Assembly (NCBI RefSeq): GCF_016862635.1
Contig: NZ_BONI01000038.1
Location: forward strand, 1-64,000
DNA from: Catellatospora coxensis
GTDB lineage: Bacteria > Actinomycetota > Actinomycetes > Mycobacteriales > Micromonosporaceae
Reading direction: 5' to 3'
DNA length: 64,000 nt
Both the position numbers and the translations under genes were made by a program. The notes under the pieces are model-generated. The model was not told the origin of the DNA. It did not search any database and saw only the letters and a program-made list of their open reading frames with translations. Positions 24,061 through 30,603 of this stretch are shown in pieces (positions within the stretch are counted from its first letter, which is position 1; each line of letters begins with the position of its first letter).

Positions 24061-24867
24061 GTGTACTCCGTGCGGCAGGCGAGCGCGGCCGACCTGGCCG
24101 GCGTGCGCGCCGTCGCGAACCGCTTCGGCAACCTGAGCGGCTGGCCGCAGCGCCCCGACTACCTGGACCGTGAAATGGCCAACGGCCGCCTGCATGCCGG
24201 GTTCGCCGGGGACGCCGTGGCCGGCTTCGGGGCGACCTTCGCCCGCGGCGGCCTGCTGCACCTGGCCGACCTGTTCGTGCTGCCGGAACACCAGTCCTCG
24301 GGCCTGGGCCGGTCCCTGCTGGAGTCGCTGCTGCCCCGCGACGCGCCCCGGGTCACCTTCGCCTCGTCGGACCCGCGGGCGCTCGCGCTCTACGTACGGC
24401 AGGGCATGCGCCCGGTCAGTCCACTGCTGTACCTGCGCGGCCCGCTCGACGCCCTACCCGGCCACGGGTCGCGTCCGGCTGCCGTGACCCCGACGGAGAT
24501 CGCCGGCCTCGACGCGGACGTCTCAGGCGGCCGCCGCGCCGCCGACCTCGCCTGGTACGCCGGGCTGCCCGGGGTGAGCGCCTACCGGCTCGGTGACGGC
24601 TACGCGATGGCGCGCGAGTCGGGCGGGGTGCTGCTCGTCGGACCCGCCGGGGGGCGTACCACCCAGGCCTGCGCGGACGCGGTGCTGGCGGTGCTGGCCC
24701 GGCATCGCGCGGCAGGCGCCGCCAGACTGTGCGTGTTCGGCCCGAACCCGCTGCTGCCACTGCTGCTGGCGGCCCGGTTCACCATCGCCGACCTGGATCA
24801 GTTCCTGTCCGGTGACGGTGACCCGGTGGCCCTGGACCGCTACCTGCCACACCCCGACCTCGGCTGA
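24061..24867 (+). CDS. GNAT-family acetyltransferase
   Basis: The 268-residue protein carries an N-terminal GNAT domain: LADLFVLPEHQSSGLGRSLLESLL is the acetyl-CoA motif and ALYVRQGMRPVSPL is motif B. A second, less clear GNAT-like half follows at about 140-265 (LAWYAGLPGVSAYRLGDGYAM), giving the tandem layout seen in some actinobacterial acetyltransferases. The acceptor is unknown. The GTG at 24061 sits 6 nt after a TAGGCT hexamer, a leaderless arrangement. It is divergent from the PadR operon. Confidence 0.88.
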   Translation: MYSVRQASAADLAGVRAVANRFGNLSGWPQRPDYLDREMANGRLHAGFAGDAVAGFGATFARGGLLHLADLFVLPEHQSSGLGRSLLESLLPRDAPRVTFASSDPRALALYVRQGMRPVSPLLYLRGPLDALPGHGSRPAAVTPTEIAGLDADVSGGRRAADLAWYAGLPGVSAYRLGDGYAMARESGGVLLVGPAGGRTTQACADAVLAVLARHRAAGAARLCVFGPNPLLPLLLAARFTIADLDQFLSGDGDPVALDRYLPHPDLG

Positions 24868-25039
24868 GCAGGCTCCGGACCGGCCCGGGGCGGGGACTTC
24901 CGCCGAGGTGCCCGGCCACGCCTGTACCAGGCGCTCTTTTTGGTCGGTGGCTGATGCGATGCTTACCCCGTCGCGCACCGTCCACTTGACACTGACTCAT
25001 CGTGTTGGGAACGTTACAGCTGGTCCTGGGGAGGAAATC

Positions 25040-25501
25040 ATGCTGTTCCTGGTGTTCGGCACCGTGCTCGTCGTCTGGGGCCTGTCGATCGACAACGGCA
25101 CGCTGACCACGGTGGGCTGGATCGCCTGGGCCCTCGGCGTCATCGTGATCTGGATGCGCTCGGCGGGCCGGTTCGGCATGCGCGCGATCATGACCCGGCG
25201 CATGCTGCGGGACATGGACCTCATGCGGGCGGCCGCGGAGAAGGGCGACCCGGTCGCGATGCGGGCGCTGGGCAGCATGCTCAAGGTGTCCGGCGACTGG
25301 GACGGGGCCGAGCACTGGCTGAGCAGGTCGGCCTGGGCCGGCGACCGCGAGGCGATGTTCGACATGGGCCGCCTGGCCGACCAGCGCAGCGGGCTCGAAG
25401 CCGCCGAGCAGTGGTTCCGGATGGCCTCGGAGGCCGGCCACCCGGTGGCCAGGATGATGTTCGTCGAGGGCGGCCTCTACAACCGCGACGGCAGGTCCTG
25501 A
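25040..25501 (+). CDS. membrane-anchored Sel1-like repeat protein
   Basis: This 153-residue protein has two N-terminal hydrophobic segments (about 1-18 and 24-40), then Sel1/TPR-like repeats: MRAAAEKGDPVAMRALGSML, AEHWLSRSAWAGDREAMFDM and AEQWFRMASEAGHPVARMMF. Sel1 repeats bind partner proteins. GGGGAGGAAATC gives a strong ribosome-binding site before the ATG at 25040. TTGACA at 24986-24991 is a possible -35 box but no good -10 follows at the right spacing. The stop lies 6 bp from the end of a convergent SDR gene. Confidence 0.85.
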   Translation: MLFLVFGTVLVVWGLSIDNGTLTTVGWIAWALGVIVIWMRSAGRFGMRAIMTRRMLRDMDLMRAAAEKGDPVAMRALGSMLKVSGDWDGAEHWLSRSAWAGDREAMFDMGRLADQRSGLEAAEQWFRMASEAGHPVARMMFVEGGLYNRDGRS

Positions 25502-25507
25502 CGGCGC

Positions 25508-26191
25508 TCAGACGTTGAGCTGGGCGTTGCGCACGGCCCGGGAGGCGTCGGAGCACAGGTAGGCGACCGTGTCGGCGATGTCGGCCGGGGCGGTCCAGCC
25601 CTTGCGGTCGGCGTCGGGCATGTCCGCGCGGTTGGCCGGGGTGTCGATGACGCCGGGCAGGATCGTGTTGACCCGTACGCCGTCCTTGCCGTACTCGGCA
25701 TGCAGCGCGCCGGCCAGTCCCAGCACGGCGGTCTTCGCGGTCAGGTAACCGGCCGCGCCGCTGAACGGCTTGCGCACCGCCTGGCTCGACACCAGCACCA
25801 TCGCCCCGCCGCCCGCCCCGACCAGGTGCGGCAGCGTCGCCTGGCAGACCAGGTACGCCGGGCGCAGGTTCAGCCGCAGCTGCGCCTCGAACTGCTCGAC
25901 CGGGGTCTCGTGCACCCGCCCGCCCATCGCGAACCCGCCGACGAGGTTCACCACGGCCCGCAGCGGCCGGTCGGGGTCGGCGGCGGCCCGCGCCGCGCAC
26001 ACGCCCACCGAGGCGGCGTCGGTCAGGTCCGCCTGCACCAGCACGAGCCCGTCCGCGCCCGCGGGCACCCGCGCCAGCTCCGACTCCGCGTACCACGGCA
26101 CCACCACCCGCCAGCCCCGCTCCAGCAACGTCGCCGTCACCGCCGCCCCGAGCCCGCCCGTACCCCCGGTGACCAGCGCCGTCCCGCCCAT
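25508..26191 (-). CDS. short-chain dehydrogenase/reductase
   Basis: The 227-residue SDR has the cofactor motif TGGTGGLG at 8-15, NLVGG after the fourth strand (about 82-86), and the catalytic Ser136, Tyr149 and Lys153 in VSSQAVR and YLTAK. The length is that of classical SDRs, so it should be a soluble NAD(P)-dependent oxidoreductase. Substrate unknown. A TAACCT hexamer on the minus strand about 45 bp upstream is a possible -10. It converges on the Sel1-like gene. Confidence 0.92.
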   Translation of the reverse strand: MGGTALVTGGTGGLGAAVTATLLERGWRVVVPWYAESELARVPAGADGLVLVQADLTDAASVGVCAARAAADPDRPLRAVVNLVGGFAMGGRVHETPVEQFEAQLRLNLRPAYLVCQATLPHLVGAGGGAMVLVSSQAVRKPFSGAAGYLTAKTAVLGLAGALHAEYGKDGVRVNTILPGVIDTPANRADMPDADRKGWTAPADIADTVAYLCSDASRAVRNAQLNV

Positions 26192-26253
26192 ACCCGTCCC
26201 CTCGCCGCTTCATCCCGAACCCGCGGTCCAGGTTAGACGACCCGAAACGAAGG

Positions 26254-26296
26254 AAGGGCACCTTCTTGTCGCTATTCGTAGCGGAAGGGCACCTTG
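26254..26296. repeat. dispersed AAGGGCACCTTC element, direct pair (site C)
   Basis: AAGGGCACCTTC (26254-26265) and AAGGGCACCTTG (26285-26296) are in direct orientation with a 31-bp period, as at site B. They lie in the 150-bp gap between the SDR start and the end of the MarR gene. Confidence 0.85.
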
Positions 26297-26341
26297 CCAT
26301 CCTCGCGGAGCGGGTGGGCTGGGGGTTTGGCGGTGGCGGGG

Positions 26342-26803
26342 TCAGGTGGGCGTGGTGAGGCGGGTGATGACGCGGTGGGTGAGGGAGTCGAGGGCGGCGA
26401 TCTCGTCTTCGGTGAGCAGATCGATCAGGTGGCGGCGGACCGAGGCGACGTGGTGGGGGGCCGCCTCCTCGATGGCGCGGAGGCCGGCCTCGGTCAGCAC
26501 GATGATCGAGCCGCGCGCGTCTCCCGCGCACTCCTCCCGGTCGACCAGGCCGCGCTGCTGCATCCGGGTGAGGTGGTGCGACAGGCGGCTCTTGGACCAG
26601 AGCATGGTGGTGGCCAGCTCGGTGAGCCGCAGCCGGTGCGGCGAGGTCTCCGACAGGTTGGACAGCACGTCGTAGTCGGCGTCGGACAGCCCGCTGTCGG
26701 CGGCCAGGTCGCGGGTGATCTGCAGGTCGAGCAGGGCGCGCATGCGCCGGTAACCGCGCCAGGCGCGGGCCTGCTTCTCGTCGAGCCAGCGGGGTTCGGT
26801 CAC
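26342..26803 (-). CDS. MarR-family transcriptional regulator
   Basis: This 153-residue MarR protein has the core LTELATTMLWSKSRLSHHLTRMQQRGLV and the wing DREECAGDARGSIIVLTEAG (DxRxxxxxLT). One Cys in the wing (CAGD) could be a redox switch in the OhrR style, though this is only a possibility. It is divergent from an NADPH-dependent FMN reductase, and an 18-bp perfect inverted repeat between them is its likely operator. The GTG at 26803 follows a TATGGT hexamer by 6 nt, so the transcript is probably leaderless. Confidence 0.92.
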   Translation of the reverse strand: MTEPRWLDEKQARAWRGYRRMRALLDLQITRDLAADSGLSDADYDVLSNLSETSPHRLRLTELATTMLWSKSRLSHHLTRMQQRGLVDREECAGDARGSIIVLTEAGLRAIEEAAPHHVASVRRHLIDLLTEDEIAALDSLTHRVITRLTTPT

Positions 26804-26809
26804 CGGGTC

Positions 26810-26815
26810 ACCATA
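26810..26815 (-). promoter_or_regulatory. -10-like hexamer of the leaderless MarR gene
   Basis: On the minus strand TATGGT ends 6 nt before the GTG start at 26803, without a ribosome-binding site. It lies just beside the divergent operator. Confidence 0.55.
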
Positions 26816-26822
26816 CCCCCTT

Positions 26823-26867
26823 GTTGACATGTCACCAACCGCGCCGCTAGGTTGGTGACATGTCAAC
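26823..26867. promoter_or_regulatory. MarR operator and leaderless promoter of the FMN reductase gene
   Basis: GTTGACATGTCACCAACC (26823-26840) recurs as its exact reverse complement at 26850-26867, with a 9-nt spacer; each arm holds GACATGTC. The left arm contains a TTGACA -35 box (26824-26829); 18 nt later TAGGTT (26848-26853) lies 6 nt before the ATG at 26860, which sits inside the right arm. Repressor binding would cover promoter and start codon together. Confidence 0.85.
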
Positions 26868-27441
26868 AGAGCTTCCTCGCCTCAACGTCGTCGTCGCCTC
26901 GACCCGGCCCGGACGGGTCGGCCACGTCATCGGCGCCTGGTTCGCCGGGGTCGCCGCCGCCCACGGCGGGTTCGACGTGCGCGTCGTCGATCTCGCCGAG
27001 CTGGATCTGCCGTTCCACGACGAGCCCGGCCAGCCCGTCGACGGCGGGCCGTACGCCCACGAGCACACCCGGCGCTGGAGCGAGACCACCGACGCCGCCG
27101 ACGCGTTCGTGTTCGTGATGCCGGAGTACAACCGCGGCTACAGCGCGCCCCTGAAGAACGCCCTGGACTACCTCTACCGCGAGTGGCACCACAAGCCCGC
27201 GGGCTTCGTCAGCTACGGCATGTCCTCGGCCGGCATGCGGGCGGTCGAGCAGCTCAAGCCGGTGCTCGGCGCGCTGCGCATGGTCCCGCTGGCCGAATCG
27301 GTCAACATTCACCTGCGCCAGGCCGTCGACGCCGACGGCGCGCTCGTGCCGAACCCCGCCATGGAGGCTTCGGCGCGGGGCATGCTGGACGAGTTGCGGC
27401 TGATGGCCGAGCTGATGGCGGCCGCCCGGGTCGCGGCGTGA
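26860..27441 (+). CDS. NADPH-dependent FMN reductase (flavodoxin-like)
   Basis: The 193-residue protein has the flavodoxin-like fold of the YieF/chromate reductase type: VVVASTRPGRVGHVIGAWFA at the start binds phosphate and MPEYNRGYSAPLKNALDYLY (about 88-107) is the family hallmark contacting FMN. These enzymes reduce quinones, azo compounds or chromate and protect against redox stress. It is divergent from a MarR gene and transcribed from a leaderless promoter embedded in the MarR operator. A small repeat-type ORF and a PPOX protein follow. Confidence 0.93.
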   Translation: MSTELPRLNVVVASTRPGRVGHVIGAWFAGVAAAHGGFDVRVVDLAELDLPFHDEPGQPVDGGPYAHEHTRRWSETTDAADAFVFVMPEYNRGYSAPLKNALDYLYREWHHKPAGFVSYGMSSAGMRAVEQLKPVLGALRMVPLAESVNIHLRQAVDADGALVPNPAMEASARGMLDELRLMAELMAAARVAA

Positions 27442-27467
27442 CGGCGACGGCGGGACGGGGTGCGGGC

Positions 27468-27539
27468 TTGAGCGAGCAGCGCGAGCGAGTCAGCAGGCTT
27501 GCACATGCCGCCGACGAGCGCAGTGAGGAGAAGGCATGA
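27468..27539 (+). CDS. repeat-type mini-ORF, copy at the FMN reductase-PPOX junction
   Basis: A 23-codon frame from TTG (27468) reads LSEQRERVSRLAHAADERSE and ends EKA; its TGA overlaps the next ATG as ATGA. The end of this frame (GAGGAGAAGG) is the ribosome-binding site of the PPOX gene. The peptide matches the mini-ORFs at 39848-39978 and 43345-43452. Whether it is translated is unknown; a TTG start is weak, so read-in from a nearby frame is also possible. Confidence 0.5.
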   Translation: MSEQRERVSRLAHAADERSEEKA

Positions 27540-27955
27540 GCGGGCAGGACCGGCTGTGGCAGGTCATCGGGCGTACCGGCCGGGGCGTGCTGGCCACGAT
27601 CAAGCGCGACGGGCGGCCGCAGCTGTCCAACGTCGACTACCTGGCCGGGGACGGCGTGATCCGGTTCTCCAGCACGGCCGACCGGGCCAAGGTGCGCAAC
27701 CTGCGCCGTGACCCTCGCGCCAGCTTCTACGTGACGACTCCGGGCGGCGGGACGTACGCCGTCGCGGAGGGGCTCGCCGAGCTGTCCGCCATCGCCGCGG
27801 AGCCGTTCGACGCGGCCGTGGAGGAGCTGGTGGAGCTGTATCGGGAGATCCGCGGCGAGCACCCCGACTGGGCCGAGTACCGGGCCGCGATGGTCGCCGA
27901 CGGCCGCCTGGCCGTCCGCATCCACGTCGACCGCCTCTACGGCTGGCTCGGCTGA
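27536..27955 (+). CDS. PPOX-class (F420-dependent) flavin/deazaflavin split-barrel oxidoreductase
   Basis: This 139-residue protein has the split-barrel fold of PPOX-class F420-dependent enzymes: GRGVLATIKRDGRPQLSNVD, then VIRFSSTADRAKVRNLRRDPRASF, which are the cofactor- and phosphate-binding strands. It probably reduces a small substrate with F420H2 or binds flavin. It is joined to the FMN reductase gene through a mini-ORF with an ATGA overlap, so both are likely on the MarR-controlled transcript. Confidence 0.9.
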   Translation: MSGQDRLWQVIGRTGRGVLATIKRDGRPQLSNVDYLAGDGVIRFSSTADRAKVRNLRRDPRASFYVTTPGGGTYAVAEGLAELSAIAAEPFDAAVEELVELYREIRGEHPDWAEYRAAMVADGRLAVRIHVDRLYGWLG

Positions 27956-28028
27956 CCCCGCGCCCTGGTCGCCCCGCGTCGCGCCGCGTCGCGCCGCACC
28001 CGCCCGCCGCCCAGCCCCGCTCTCGATA

Positions 28029-28087
28029 GACGTCGGCCTATCACGTCGAGAATTTCGCCGCCCCAGTCGATGTGATAGGCCAACGTC
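28029..28087. repeat. GACGTTGGCCTAT inverted-repeat element, copy 2
   Basis: Arms at 28029-28049 and 28067-28087 are 21-nt reverse complements with two mismatches and a 17-nt spacer, the same as copy 1 at 19139. It follows the PPOX gene, with a GC-rich simple stretch at about 27975-28010 before it. Confidence 0.85.
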
Positions 28088-28157
28088 GATGCAAAACGCG
28101 TCGGGGAGGCCGCCGGATCGGCGGGCGGGGTGGGGCGGGGCGTGCGAGGCTGGAGGC

Positions 28158-28403
28158 ATGGACGAGAAGCAGATCTTCGAGCGGATCGACTCGCTGGTCG
28201 CCGAGGAGCACGACCTGCGGACCAAGCGGGTGCACGGCGCGATCGACCCCGAGACCGAGTCCGCCCGGCTCCGGTCGCTGGAGGAGACCCTCGACCAGTG
28301 CTGGGACCTGCTGCGCCGCCGCCGCGCGCTCAGGGACGCGGGGGAGAACCCGGACGACGCGAAGGCCGGCGACGTCAAGCAGGTCGAGGGCTACCTGCAG
28401 TAG
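28158..28403 (+). CDS. DUF2630 family protein
   Basis: The 81-residue protein is a compact helical DUF2630 member: FERIDSLVAEEHDLRTKRVH, then LRSLEETLDQCWDLLRRRRA and a DAKAGDVKQVEGYLQ tail. The family is small, acidic and actinobacterial and has no known function. CTGGAGGC precedes the ATG. A strong terminator hairpin follows at 28413. Confidence 0.88.
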   Translation: MDEKQIFERIDSLVAEEHDLRTKRVHGAIDPETESARLRSLEETLDQCWDLLRRRRALRDAGENPDDAKAGDVKQVEGYLQ

Positions 28404-28412
28404 CGATGGAAA

Positions 28413-28447
28413 AAGGGTGGGCGCGGGGGACCTCCGCGCCCACCCTT
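28413..28447. terminator. bidirectional terminator hairpin
   Basis: AAGGGTGGGCGCGG (28413-28426) pairs perfectly with 28434-28447 over a 7-nt loop, between the DUF2630 gene and the end of the convergent symporter gene. An A-run precedes it, so the minus-strand transcript ends with U residues. Confidence 0.85.
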
Positions 28448-28493
28448 GGCCGTGCGCGCCGCCGCGTACGATGCCCGCGGCGGCCAGCACGGC

Positions 28494-30137
28494 TCACGCG
28501 ACGGCCACCGGCTCCCCTTCGGAGTCGATGCCGCGCCGGGGCGAGTCCTCGTCGACGAAGTAGTCGTCGTGCTCGGTGGCGTCGGGCCCGTCGGTCACCT
28601 TCCCGGCCCGCAGCACCAGCGTCGCCAGTACCGCGAAAATGATGTTGACCAGCACCGCGACGAAACCGACGTAGATAGTCGCCTTGGTGTCGAAGCCGAA
28701 CTTCTCCAGCGGGAACGCCGAGCCGGCGAAGTGCATGCGCCCGGTCGCCGGGTTGGCGATCTGGTACAGCATCCACATGCCCAGGCCCATGCCCGCGACC
28801 CAGCCGGTGATCAGCGCGCCCTTGTGGAACCAGCGGGTGAACAGGCCCAGCGCCACCGACGGCAGCGTCTGCAGGATGATCACGCCGCCGATGAGCTGCA
28901 GGTCGATGGAGAACTGCGGGTCGAGCAGCACGATGCACAGCAGCGCGCCGACCTTGACCACCAGCGAGGCGACCTTGCTGACCTTGGCCTCCTGGGCGGG
29001 GCTGGCCTCGCGGTTGAGGTACTCCTTGTAAATGTTGCGGGTGAACAGGTTCGCCGCGGCGATCGACATGATCGCGGCGGGGACCAGCGCGCCGATGCCG
29101 ATCGCAGCGAACGCGACGCCCGCGAACCAGTCCGGGAACTGCTTGTCGAACAGCACCGGCACGATCGTGTTGGTGTCGACCGAGCCGGGGTTCGCCCCGG
29201 GCAGCGGCTTGACCCCGGCCGCGATCGCGGCGAAGCCGAGCATCGCGAGCAGACCCAGCAGCAGCGAGTACGCGGGCAGCGCGGACATGTTGCGCTTGAT
29301 CACGTCGCGGTTGCGGGAGGCGAGCACGCCGGTGACCGAGTGCGGGTAGAGGAACAGCGCCAGCGCCGAGCCGAACGCCAGGGTGATGTACTGCAGCTGG
29401 TTGTTGGCGTTGAGCAGCAGCCCGTCACCGGGGGCGGGACTCGCCTCGTACTTGGCCTGCGCCGCGCCGAAGATCGCGCCCCAGCCGCCGAGCTGCGACG
29501 GCAGCCAGAACACCGCGACCAGGATGACGATGTAGATCAGCGTGTCCTTGACGAACGCGATCAGCGCGGGGGCGCGCAGGCCGGACTGGTAGGTGTACGC
29601 GGCGAGGATGGCGAACGCGATGATGATCGGCGCGTGCCTGGCCAGGGTGGACTCGCCGGTGACGCCCATCGTCTTGAGCACCGCCTCGATGCCGACGAGC
29701 TGCAGCGCGATGTACGGCATGGTGGCGACGATGCCGGTGATCGCGACGAGCAGCGCCAGTGTCGGCGAGCCGAACCGGGCGCGGACGAAGTCGGCCGGGG
29801 TGACCATGCCGTGCCGGTGCGACACCGACCACAACCGCACCAGGACCAGGAAGAACAGCGGGTAGATGATGACGGTGTACGGCACCGCGAAGAAGCCCAT
29901 CGCGCCGGCGCCGAAGACCAGCGCGGGCACGGCGACGAAGGTGTACGCGGTGTAGAGGTCGCCGCCGACCAGGAACCAGGTGATCCACGAGCCGAAGTTG
30001 CGCCCGCCCAGGCCCCACTCGTCGAGGTGCTCCATGTCGGTCGGCCGCCGCCACTTGGCGGCCACGAAGCCCAGCACGCTCACGCCGACGAACAGCACCG
30101 CGAAGACGATGATCTCGGTGAGATGGTCACGCCACAT
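28494..30137 (-). CDS. mctP: sodium:solute symporter, monocarboxylate permease MctP-like
   Basis: This 547-residue SSS-family carrier has about 13 transmembrane segments. The MctP-type N-terminus GGRNFGSWITWFLVGGDLYTAYTF and the sodium-site region ALFLYPHSVTGVLASRNRDV match monocarboxylate (lactate, pyruvate, alanine) uptake permeases. A polar acidic C-terminal tail of about 30 residues ends the protein. It follows a DUF3311 gene by 3 bp; small DUF3311 proteins commonly partner SSS carriers. No FCD or two-component regulator is adjacent, and the FCD gene at 3088 is too far to link. Confidence 0.9.
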   Translation of the reverse strand: MWRDHLTEIIVFAVLFVGVSVLGFVAAKWRRPTDMEHLDEWGLGGRNFGSWITWFLVGGDLYTAYTFVAVPALVFGAGAMGFFAVPYTVIIYPLFFLVLVRLWSVSHRHGMVTPADFVRARFGSPTLALLVAITGIVATMPYIALQLVGIEAVLKTMGVTGESTLARHAPIIIAFAILAAYTYQSGLRAPALIAFVKDTLIYIVILVAVFWLPSQLGGWGAIFGAAQAKYEASPAPGDGLLLNANNQLQYITLAFGSALALFLYPHSVTGVLASRNRDVIKRNMSALPAYSLLLGLLAMLGFAAIAAGVKPLPGANPGSVDTNTIVPVLFDKQFPDWFAGVAFAAIGIGALVPAAIMSIAAANLFTRNIYKEYLNREASPAQEAKVSKVASLVVKVGALLCIVLLDPQFSIDLQLIGGVIILQTLPSVALGLFTRWFHKGALITGWVAGMGLGMWMLYQIANPATGRMHFAGSAFPLEKFGFDTKATIYVGFVAVLVNIIFAVLATLVLRAGKVTDGPDATEHDDYFVDEDSPRRGIDSEGEPVAVA

Positions 30138-30140
30138 GGC

Positions 30141-30383
30141 TCAGCCCTCCCCGTCACGGCGCTTGGCCAGCTTGGTCATCCGGTACACCAGGGTCGTGGT
30201 GCTGACGCCGACAAGGATGTAGGCCAGCTGCTGCCAGTAGAAACGCGGAAAGCCGAGCAGGTCCGGACTGGACGCGTTGTAGAAGGTCGTGATCAGCGGC
30301 AGCACGATCGGGACGATCAGCAGCCAGTTCCACGGACTGTGATCGCGATCGCCGGGTCGCCGGTCGGGTGCGGGTTCACCCAT
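30141..30383 (-). CDS. DUF3311 small membrane protein, SSS transporter partner
   Basis: The 80-residue product has two hydrophobic helices (about 17-35 and 47-65) separated by a polar loop containing FPRFYWQQLAYILVG, the DUF3311 signature. Such proteins are encoded next to sodium:solute symporters and probably assist or stabilise them. It precedes the MctP-like gene by 3 bp on the same strand and so is co-transcribed. Confidence 0.88.
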   Translation of the reverse strand: MGEPAPDRRPGDRDHSPWNWLLIVPIVLPLITTFYNASSPDLLGFPRFYWQQLAYILVGVSTTTLVYRMTKLAKRRDGEG

Positions 30384-30477
30384 GGCACGTGCCTCCTCGC
30401 ACGAAGGGGACGGATCAACGGTGCGAGGGAGGATATGCAGCCCAAGCCGTCAGACTTGCCGTTCGTCGTCCTGACAC

Positions 30478-30510
30478 GCGCCGAACGGTGTCTGCGGTGC
30501 GCCGAACGGT
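30478..30510. promoter_or_regulatory. paired direct repeat GCGCCGAACGGT, 21-bp period
   Basis: GCGCCGAACGGT occurs at 30478-30489 and again at 30499-30510 in direct orientation, two helical turns apart, in the divergent region between the symporter pair and the protein kinase. It is a candidate site for a regulator binding as a tandem dimer. Confidence 0.5.
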
Positions 30511-30591
30511 TGGCATCATACGGCCGAAGGTCTCACCAGATCTGGATCACACTCGGGTTCCCTGCGTGGTGTACACCGTCACCCGGTTGGG

Positions 30592-30597
30592 TAGGGT
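30592..30597 (+). promoter_or_regulatory. -10-like hexamer of the leaderless kinase gene
   Basis: TAGGGT ends 6 nt before the ATG at 30604 and no ribosome-binding site intervenes, which fits a leaderless mRNA. Confidence 0.55.
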
Positions 30598-30603
30598 CCT
30601 CGA

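Noticed and set aside
27975-28010. GCGTCGCGCC short tandem repeat
   Set aside because: Two copies of a 10-mer in GC-rich intergenic DNA; too short to call a feature.
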